NCBI GenBank assembly: GCA_905221605.1
Contig: CAJNDS010000064.1
Location: 219,954-241,513, forward strand
From: Symbiodinium natans
Taxonomy: Eukaryota; Sar; Dinophyceae; Suessiales; Symbiodiniaceae
DNA length: 21,560 nucleotides
Direction of reading: 5' to 3'
Positions 15,703-21,560 of the stretch are shown piece after piece (position 1 is the first letter of the stretch; each line of letters opens with the position of its first letter). A program made the position numbers and the translations under genes. The notes below the pieces were generated by a model. That model worked only from the letters and a program-made list of their open reading frames with translations. It was not told where the DNA came from and did not search any database.

Positions 15703-15990
15703 ATGGAGCTTCTCCAGCAAGGGATTGCAATATCACTTGTCCAGCCTTGCAACAAAAGCAGATGGCTTTTTGTGACCATCAGCGGCTATGAGGAAGAAAT
15801 CTTGCCTGAGTCTGTGTTGCACAATGGAGATCCCATCCACCTACCCCATGCAGAGCACACCGCTCGTGATGCAGGCTGCATTTGGCTGACGTCAACCGAT
15901 GCTCTGAACAATCAGGCAGGGAGTGATCTCCAGATAGCATTGCTTGCAGCTAATCATCTCGTTGGCACCAGCATGCATGCTCACACTTGA
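15703..15990 (+). CDS. ORF6: unknown 95-aa protein
   Basis: A small protein of unrecognised family. Beta-strand-like stretches occur early (IAISLVQPC, RWLFVTISGY), followed by an acidic His-containing middle and a helical end (LQIALLAANHLV). It follows a strong pyrimidine tract and is the last ORF of the element. Its short length makes chance occurrence possible, but the composition looks protein-like. Confidence 0.55.
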   Translation: MELLQQGIAISLVQPCNKSRWLFVTISGYEEEILPESVLHNGDPIHLPHAEHTARDAGCIWLTSTDALNNQAGSDLQIALLAANHLVGTSMHAHT

Positions 15991-16141
15991 TGGAACTTTC
16001 TGTTGTGAGCAGCTTGCGCTTCAGGCAAACTACAATCATTAATTCTCTTTTTCAGTCAGCAAGCTGGCAATCTTGATCTACTCTAGTTGTCATGCACTTT
16101 TGTTTCTTTCTTAATTCTATCTTACCGTTTTCTTGAACCTA

Positions 16142-16190
16142 TTGATTCATTGCTTCAGATAAGGAGGTTTCCTCCTGAATATCCTTAGCT
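16142..16190. repeat. 49-bp direct repeat, copy A, with hairpin unit
   Basis: It is centred on GGAGGTTTCCTCC (16163-16175), extended to a 6-bp stem by flanking A and T. About 84% identical to copy B at 16577-16625 by eye, sharing TGCTTCAG upstream and ATCCTTA downstream of the hairpin. Confidence 0.8.
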
Positions 16191-16361
16191 CCACATTTTC
16201 TCGACCAGGCGTGAAGTTTTGCCCTGTCGCAGCGCTGGCCCCAGGAGCCGCGCAAGGCGTCCCAGGCCAGGCTTCGCAAACTCAGCTTCCCTGCATCAAA
16301 TTTGGGCATTCTACTTGGAACGGGCAAGGCCGCCTTGGTGAGCTCTGCCTACGGCCCTCTG

Positions 16362-16451
16362 CCAGTTGTTTAGCGTTACCTGTGTGAGACGTCACTAGAC
16401 GGGAACGCTGAGTGTCGGCCTCACCAGAGGTACGGCTCGCTAAACAGCTGG
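16362..16451 (+). ncRNA. Long stem-loop in the 3' region
   Basis: CCAGTTGTTTAGCG (16362-16375) pairs with CGCTAAACAGCTGG (16438-16451) over 14 pairs including one G-T. The helix can continue inward through TACC/GGTA and GTGAG/CTCAC with small bulges, leaving a loop of about 30 nt. It is a predicted structural element rather than a separate gene. I could not assign it to a known RNA family. Confidence 0.6.
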
Positions 16452-16576
16452 TGCGTGGGTGCTGGACGCAGTGACTCACAGTAGGGTGTCGGGGTAGCCG
16501 CGCTTACTTTTCACTCTTTTGCAGTGATGAGTACTTGAAATCGGTGGCGGCCTCCGTGCCCACTCCAATTTCTTCT

Positions 16577-16625
16577 TTGATCCAATGCTTCAGGTCAGGA
16601 GGTTTCCTCCTGTACATCCTTAAGT
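16577..16625. repeat. 49-bp direct repeat, copy B, with hairpin unit
   Basis: It contains GGAGGTTTCCTCC at 16598-16610 within the same flanks as copy A. The two copies bracket the long stem-loop. Confidence 0.8.
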
Positions 16626-16897
16626 ACTCTGCCAAAGCAGATTCAGTATAGCAGGTAGTGGGACCTGGCAATCTGGAGGAAGCGATCCTCCCGAAGTCCA
16701 AAAGGCCGGACTGTGAAATAACAAAGGCGGGTGAAACCTTCTATATCATCCTTGCCCGCCTTAATCACACCAAACTCAGCTAGCGCACAACTATAGCCTG
16801 CAACACAACATCGGGGCCAGCCGGCACTGCTGCAGTCGCGGGTGCAGGTGAGCCAGTAGGAAGCGGTCGTAGGGTGCCCAGCCAGCACAGCGCTATC

Positions 16898-16913
16898 GCA
16901 GCCCCGAGGGGCG
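16898..16913. repeat. GCAGCCCCGAGGGGCG repeat, copy 1
   Basis: A 16-bp sequence identical to 16959-16974 and containing the near-palindrome GCCCC-GA-GGGGC. It is a second, GC-rich hairpin type near the 3' end of the element. Confidence 0.8.
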
Positions 16914-16958
16914 GATGCTTTCCACATACTCGAACATAGCTGTGCACAACAATCTTCA

Positions 16959-16974
16959 GCAGCCCCGAGGGGCG
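16959..16974. repeat. GCAGCCCCGAGGGGCG repeat, copy 2
   Basis: An exact copy of 16898-16913, 61 bp downstream and about 125 bp from the element's 3' end. Confidence 0.8.
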
Positions 16975-17092
16975 TGAAGTACAAACTAGCAAAGACTGCT
17001 GGAGCTCCCAAGGCGGATACAGAGTAGCCGACTTGCCGAGGATCCAAAGTGATCAGAGGTCCACATGCTGATTCTGGCAGTGAGTGCAATGC

Positions 17093-17097
17093 AAAAA
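17093..17097 (+). other. Short terminal A-tail of the element
   Basis: Five A residues directly precede the right target-site duplication, as expected for the 3' end of a polyadenylated LINE transcript integrated by target-primed reverse transcription. Confidence 0.7.
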
Positions 17098-17109
17098 TGT
17101 TGCAGTGGT
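17098..17109. repeat. Right target-site duplication of the LINE-like element
   Basis: TGTTGCAGTGGT, identical to 5826-5837, running directly into (GGT)n of the resumed G/T-rich repeat. Confidence 0.85.
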
Positions 17110-17128
17110 GGTGGTGGTGGGTGGGTGG

Positions 17129-17162
<34 letters not shown>

Positions 17163-17381
17163 TGTTTGTTGTGTGCGAGTGTGTTGTGTTTGTTGTGAGT
17201 GTGTGTGTGTGTGTGTGTGTTGCTGTTGTTTTGTGTGTGTGTGTGTGTCTTGAGCTTGCTGTTTGTTTGTGTGTGTGTGTGTGTGTGTTGTGTTTGTTGC
17301 GTGCGTTTGTTGTGTGTGTGTGTGTGCGTGCGTTTGTTGTGTGTGTGTGTGTGTGTGTATGTGTGTGTGTGTGTGTGTGTG

Positions 17382-17434
<53 letters not shown>

Positions 17435-17465
17435 GTGTGTGTGTGTGTTGGTGTGTGTGGTTGTG

Positions 17466-17496
<31 letters not shown>

Positions 17497-17538
17497 TTTG
17501 TTGTTGTGTGGTGTGTTGTGTTTGTGTGGTGTGTGTGG

Positions 17539-17569
<31 letters not shown>

Positions 17570-17784
17570 TGGTGTGTGTTTGTGTTTTCAGGCGTGTGGT
17601 TCTTGTGTGTGTGGTGGTGTGTTTGTTTCGTGTGTGTGATTTGTGTGCTGCGTTGTGTGTGTGTGTGTGTGTGTGTGTGTTGTGCTGTGTGTTGTGTGTG
17701 GTGTGTGTGTGTGTGTGGTTGTGTGTGTGCTTTGTGTGTGTGTGTGTGTTGGGTGTGTGCGTGTGTGTGCGTGTGCGATGTTTG

Positions 17785-17821
<37 letters not shown>

Positions 17822-19220
17822 GGGTTTGTTGCGTGTCTTGTGCTTGTTGTGTATATGTGTGTGTGTGTGTGTGTGTTGTGTTTGTTGTGTGCGTGTTTGT
17901 TGTGTTTGTTGTTTGTTGTGTTTGTTCTTTGTTGCGTTCGTTGTTTGTTGTGTTCCCAGTCTGTTGTGTTCGTTGTTTGCTTTCGCCGTTTGTTGCGTTC
18001 GTTGCTTGCTGTGTTCGGTGCTTGCTATGCTCGCTGTTTGTTGTGTTCGTTGTTTGTTGCGTTCGTTGTTTGTAGTGTTCGTCGTTTGTTGCCTTTGTTG
18101 TTTGATTAATTTTCGATGTGTTCGCATTCGTTGCTTGCTGTGCTCGTTGTTCGTCGCGATTGTTGATCGTTGTGCTTGTGGTTCGTTGTGCTTGTTGTTC
18201 GTTGTTCTTGTGGTTCGTTGTGCTTGTTGGTGGTCGTTGTGCTTGCTGCTTGTTGTGTTTGCTGGTTATGGTGTTTGTTGTTTCTCGCGCTTGGTGCTTG
18301 TTGTGCTTGCTGTTTCTTGTTGTTCGTCGCGATTGTTGTTTGTTGCGTTTGCTGTTTCTTGTGCTTGTTGTTTGTTGTGTTTGTTGTTTATTTGGGCTTG
18401 TTGTTTGTTGGATTTGGTGTTTGTTGTGTTTGTTGTGGTTGTGCGCTTGTTGTGTTTGTTGTGTTTGTTGTGTTTCTTGTGCTTCTTGTGTTTGTTGTGT
18501 TCGTTGTGTTCGTTGCATTCGTTGTGTTCGTTGTGTTTCTTGTGTTTCTTGTGTTTCTTGTGTTTCTTGTGTTTCTTGTGTGTCGGTTGTGTTTGTTGTG
18601 TTTGCTGTGTTTGTTGTGTTTCTTGTGTTTGTTGTGTTTGTTGTGTTTGTTGTGTTTGTTGTGTTTGTTGTGTTTGTTGTGTTTGTTGTGTTTGTTGTGT
18701 TTGTTGTGGTTGTTGTGGTTGTTGTGTTTGTTGTGTTTGTTGTGTTTGTTGTGTTTGTTGTGTTTGTTGTGTTTGTTGTGTTTGTTGTGTTTGTTGTGTT
18801 TGTTGTGTTTGTTGTGTTTGTTGTGTTTGTTGTGTTTGTTGTGTTTGTTGTGTTTGTTGTGTTTGTTGTGTTTGTTGTGTTTGTTCTGTTTGCTCTGTTT
18901 GCTCTGTTTGTTCTGTTTGTTCTGTTTGTTCTGTTTGGTCTTTGTTGTGTTTGGTGCTTGTTGCGGTTTCTGTGTGGTTGCTGGTGTTGGGTTTTTTGTG
19001 TGCTGTGGTTGTTGCTTGTTGTGTTTGTTGCTTGTTGAGCTTGTTGCGCGTGGGGTTTATTGATTGCTGTGATTGCTGCGGTTGTTCCTTGTTGTGTTTG
19101 CTGTTCCTTGTGTTTGTTGCTTGTTGTTTGTTCGTCGTTCGAATGTTCTTTGGTGTTCAAATGTTGTTTGTTGTTCGAATGGTGATTGCTGTTTGTTCGT
19201 TGATTGTGTTCGTTCGTTCT
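17110..19220. repeat. G/T-rich simple-repeat tract, right half
   Basis: (GGT)n and GGGT units lead into about 750 bp of (GT)n interrupted by TTGT and CGTG. Diverged GTTCGTTGTTTGTTGC-type sequence follows to about 18420, then the 9-mer array, then degenerate GTTGCTTGTTG sequence fading out near 19220. Long frames on both strands (Cys/Val on plus, a 724-codon Thr/Asn/His-rich frame on minus) are repeat translations, not genes. Confidence 0.9.
18420..18890. repeat. Large 9-bp tandem array, unit TTTGTTGTG
   Basis: Dozens of units. Local blocks of variants (TTCGTTGTG about 18495-18535, TTTCTTGTG about 18531-18580, TTTGTTCTG/TTTGCTCTG after 18884) suggest regional amplification. The core unit matches the array at 5081-5225. 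Confidence 0.9.
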
Positions 19221-19600
19221 GATGTTCTTGGCCCAGTTTTCTCAGCCGAGGTACGTGATCATGCGACCCTTTTTCGTCAGAATGAGGACACCTGCAGTTA
19301 CTCCGCTCTGTTCAGTGAAGGGGCGAGGGGACATGCTCAAAAACTCCACTTCGACTGTGTGACTGCAAGCCCTGCAGGCATGCGAGTCAGTCACATGAGA
19401 CCGTGCATCGTGCAAGTCGCCTGTGTCATCAGGAGGTCCTTGGTATCTTGCAGCGGGCAGCACCCTGCCAAAGCCGAATCAAAAAAGGCTCAATGTATAT
19501 ATGGTCTCGGGCGGCCACCACCCCCACCCCCATGGTATCCCCCCCTTCCTATTTTTTCCTGGCGTGGGTGTGGTTGGGGGTTCGTGTTTAAGGGCCTACC
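19221..19600. other. Unique non-coding stretch, no gene recognised
   Basis: Mixed-composition sequence between the G/T tract and the G/C homopolymer region. Only short frames without motifs are present. Confidence 0.45.
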
Positions 19601-19969
19601 CCTGCCACCCCCCCCCCCCGTGGCGTGGGTGTGGTGGGTTTAATGTGCAAGGTTTAAGGTTTAGGGTTCGGGGTTATGGTCTAAGGTTTAGGCCCATGGT
19701 GATATGGGGGGTTGGGGGGAGGATTTGCGGTTGAAGGTTTAAGAGACCGGTTGCCCATGCTACCCCTTCGCCCCCCCCCCCCCCCCCCCCATTGTGGTGT
19801 GGGGCGTGGTTTGGGGTTAGAGTTTACGTTAGGTAGGTATTAGGTTGAGGTTTACTAATGTTTCACCGGGTGTTCGGTTTAGCCCCCCTGCCTGGGGTGG
19901 GGGGGCGCGGAGTGGGGGTGGTGGGGAGTGGCGAGGGGGTGAGTGCAGCTGGGGGGGGGGGGCGTGATG

Positions 19970-19998
<29 letters not shown>
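19601..19998. repeat. G/C homopolymer-rich region
   Basis: It contains about 13 C near 19607-19619, 20 C at 19771-19790, 12 G at 19951-19962 and about 30 G at 19969-19998, among GGGGTG-type sequence. Homopolymer lengths are prone to sequencing and assembly error. The G runs could form quadruplexes. Confidence 0.85.
19651..19692. repeat. Degenerate TTTAGGG-like (telomere-type) motifs
   Basis: GGTTTAAGGTTTAGGGTTCGGGG and later AAGGTTTAGG resemble diverged TTTAGGG repeats, the telomere type reported for plants and dinoflagellates. A weaker patch lies at 19810-19855. It could be an interstitial remnant or chance in G/T-rich DNA. Confidence 0.4.
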
Positions 19999-20000
<2 letters not shown>

Positions 20001-20028
20001 TGTATCCTTTGTATGATAACAACTACAT

Positions 20029-20045
20029 ATATATATATATATATG
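20029..20045. repeat. (TA)n microsatellite
   Basis: An ATATATATATATATATG-type run just downstream of the long G run. Confidence 0.85.
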
Positions 20046-20730
20046 TATTACATAAATACCATAGAATGCATATAAATAAAAACAACAATGTTGGTAACAA
20101 TTCCGTTGGCTCTTTGCCCAAGGCTCGCATGAAGACCCAAAGCCCGCACGTCAGTATGGCATACACCCATCTCTTCCATGCTGGGACCTGTAGCTGCGAA
20201 ATTGAAGTTCGACTGCACCGAGCACACACCACAGTCGCCTTCACACGCAACAGCCCAAAGCTGAGACGGCTGCCGTGTGGACGCACATCCGTATAGCTGC
20301 TTCGACACCATCACCGTCGCTCTTGAGGTCATCACGCGCAAAGCGATGCACCATGCTCGCAAGGAAGTTCCTGAAGGGCACTGCGCTTCGTGTTATGACT
20401 TTGAAAACAGATGCGACTACCATCCTGGTGTTGGCCTACCCTTCTTCCCAGTCGGGCCAGCTGTCAGCCTTCACACCCGCACAAAGACCCACTACTGTGC
20501 CCCACTGTTCTCTTGATCTCTCACTTGTCTCCTGTCTTCCGTCGTTCCGAGGCAGGCTTTGCTGTTTACGTCGTTGTCGACGGCCTCGCTTGTTTCCATG
20601 TTGATGTCCGTCATGATCCTGGCGCGTGCGGGAAAATGAAAGGATCCTGAGACACTACCCCTCAAGCCTGGATTCTCTGAAACACCTCCCCGAATTCAAG
20701 CGGAAGGCTGGAAACTGCTTTTGCTTCACC
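20046..20730. other. Non-coding stretch, no gene recognised
   Basis: Mixed-composition sequence with overlapping short frames on both strands and no recognisable motif or RNA. Confidence 0.45.
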
Positions 20731-21045
20731 TCATTGGGGCGGCCTGAGAATCTGCCCAGAACTTGATGATCTCTTTGGACAAGCCCACAAAACAAGGGAC
20801 CAAAAGAAAACGCAAAAGAAAGTGCAAGAGAGCTCTCCCAAGCAACCTCGGAGCCCCCCAGGAGACTGCCTGCTACTCAGGTCGAGGAGGAGCTTGCGCA
20901 CCCCCCTGTCCGGATCTTTTGCTTTCTCTTTGTCAGAGCCCGAGTCATCGGAATCTGTGCCTTGGAGACGCATGCCGGAGTATGTCCGGTATGAGGGCCT
21001 AGCCTTGCAGACACGTCCTTTCAGTGCTATGCTACCCCCGTGCAA
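20731..21045 (-). CDS. Weak candidate exon, unknown protein
   Basis: A 104-codon minus-strand frame. The stretch YRTYSGMRLQGTDSDDSG and the following charged segment (KEKAKDPDRGVRK) have a protein-like composition. The remainder is unremarkable and no domain is recognised. It may be chance, or part of a spliced gene. Confidence 0.2.
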   Translation of the reverse strand: MHGGSIALKGRVCKARPSYRTYSGMRLQGTDSDDSGSDKEKAKDPDRGVRKLLLDLSSRQSPGGLRGCLGELSCTFFCVFFWSLVLWACPKRSSSSGQILRPPQ

Positions 21046-21560
21046 GCATGGTGTCAGCCTTTACTCTGCCTCTTCTTTTGTCTGCCGGGGGCCAGTTTCT
21101 TCGTTCATTCTGGACATGCATTCGTTTTGCGGGAGTTGACGAGGGGAGGGGAGGGAGGGGAGGGGAGGCGAGGGGAGATGGGAGGACTTGTGGATGGGTT
21201 CCGGGAAGAGCACAAAGTATCGTGTGCTCGGTTTGTGGATGTGGGTCGGGGGGCATGTTGCTGTGTGGAAGGAGGTTTTTTTCAAAGCAAAGATGTTTAT
21301 GGCCCTGGCCATCCCTGGCCATCCCTGGCCTCTCACGTTCAGACTTATGGTAGCCTTGAAGTGTTTGCAGTAGCGGCGGTGTTTAGTGCTGACTTCCGCA
21401 AGGCCCGCAGCTCCGCTCAGCATGCAGCTGGAGGGCTGAGAGCGGTATAAGTTTTCACCTCAGGGGCCAAGCGTGGGCTTAGTTGGGCTAGGACAGCTAG
21501 GATTTGGGATCAGCTGTCCACATTTCCGTGCAGCTCAAGCCTGAACTGCACGTTCTGGTG
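21046..21560. other. Non-coding end of window with G-rich purine tract
   Basis: A GGGGA-type purine tract lies at about 21141-21186 and a short tandem of ATCCCTGGCC lies at 21311-21330. No gene is recognised. Confidence 0.45.

Larger units (their letters stand above)
5838..17097 (+). mobile_element. Multi-ORF non-LTR (LINE-like) retrotransposon, 11,260 bp
   Basis: The element is delimited by the 12-bp direct repeat and ends in AAAAA (17093-17097) immediately before the right copy. It encodes six plus-strand ORFs separated by 16, 186, 404, 415 and 248 nt, and has an 1.1-kb 3' untranslated region. ORF1 supplies endonuclease and reverse transcriptase, and no LTRs or terminal inverted repeats were seen. 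The order is unusual: known two-ORF LINEs place a nucleic-acid-binding ORF before the RT ORF, whereas here RT comes first and five further ORFs follow. All ORFs are intact, so the copy is recent or under constraint. ORF1's first ATG lies 16 nt from the 5' end, so 5' truncation of a longer ancestor is possible. Thirteen copies of a 13-nt hairpin motif occur inside the element; I found none in the flanks. Confidence 0.88.
15991..17097 (+). other. 3' untranslated region of the element
   Basis: About 1.1 kb without a convincing plus-strand ORF, ending in AAAAA. It holds two single hairpin units embedded in a 49-bp direct repeat, a long stem-loop and a pair of GCCCCGAGGGGC palindromes. Such structured 3' regions often carry the recognition site for the element's own reverse transcriptase (family knowledge; not shown here). 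A 148-codon minus-strand frame (16643-17089) has no recognisable feature. Confidence 0.7.

Noticed and set aside
9798-16610. CRISPR-like array of palindromic repeats
   Set aside because: The units are 13 nt, paired and irregularly spaced over 6.8 kb among eukaryotic retroelement ORFs. There are no spacers of constant length and no cas genes.
16643-17089. 148-codon minus-strand ORF at the element's 3' end
   Set aside because: It is antisense to all element genes, crosses the GCCCCGAGGGGC repeats and shows no recognisable domain. It is probably chance.
5838-17097. LTR retrotransposon or DNA transposon (Polinton/Maverick-type) interpretation
   Set aside because: No long terminal or inverted repeats, no integrase and no protein-primed polymerase were seen. 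APE endonuclease plus LINE RT, A-tail and 12-bp duplication fit a non-LTR element.
16986-19160. 724-codon minus-strand frame rich in Thr, Asn and His, and long plus-strand Cys/Val frames
   Set aside because: They are translations of (GT)n and TTTGTTGTG repeats, without non-repetitive protein sequence.
1-21560. Spliced-leader, tRNA, 5S or snRNA genes
   Set aside because: I looked for spliced-leader-like TAGCCATTTTGGCTCAAG and for tRNA-like clover patterns by eye and found none convincing. A covariance-model scan would be needed to exclude them.

Overview
The window looks like nuclear DNA of a eukaryote, most likely a dinoflagellate (Symbiodinium/Polarella-like). This is an inference. It rests on kilobases of strand-asymmetric G/T-rich simple repeats, a large LINE-type retroelement, sparse recognisable host genes and degenerate TTTAGGG-like telomeric motifs. 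No rRNA, tRNA, spliced-leader or clear conserved host gene was recognised, so the species is not fixed.

Layout. 1-4405: mostly non-coding DNA with (GA)n/(GT)n microsatellites, one possible membrane-protein exon (minus strand, 3638-4075) and a perfect 11-bp hairpin (4109-4134). 4406-5837: left half of a G/T-rich simple-repeat tract. 5838-17097: an 11,260-bp mobile element. 17110-19220: right half of the same kind of G/T-rich tract, sharing the 9-mer TTTGTTGTG. 19221-21560: unique sequence with long homopolymeric G and C runs, TTTAGGG-like motifs and no confident gene.

The element is the main content. It is bounded by a 12-bp direct repeat, TGTTGCAGTGGT (5826-5837 and 17098-17109), and the right copy is directly preceded by AAAAA. 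This is the signature of target-primed reverse transcription by a non-LTR retrotransposon, and it places the insertion inside the G/T-rich repeat. The element carries six collinear plus-strand ORFs. ORF1 (1606 aa from the first ATG) has an APE-type endonuclease, a LINE reverse transcriptase, several zinc-finger-like Cys/His clusters and a C-terminal domain with the Cys, QEDASQF-type and His motifs of ubiquitin-specific proteases. ORF2 (278 aa) has a basic, nuclear-localisation-like and GRG-rich N-terminus. ORF3 (133 aa) has an unbroken heptad coiled coil with a basic tail. ORF4 (651 aa) ends in a Tpt1/KptA RNA 2'-phosphotransferase domain with its signature motifs and has a second HGT motif upstream. 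ORF5 (187 aa) and ORF6 (95 aa) are unrecognised.

Thirteen copies of a 13-nt hairpin motif, GGAGG-NNN-CCTCC (5-bp stem, 3-nt loop), lie only within the element. They occur mostly as side-by-side pairs between ORFs, and twice inside ORFs in a spacing that keeps the reading frame. Each gap before ORFs 2-6 also contains a pyrimidine tract followed by AG, so the polycistronic transcript could be resolved by spliced-leader trans-splicing (hypothesis). A LINE whose RT ORF comes first and is followed by five accessory ORFs, including an RNA-repair enzyme, with dispersed paired hairpins, is the candidate undescribed system in this window.
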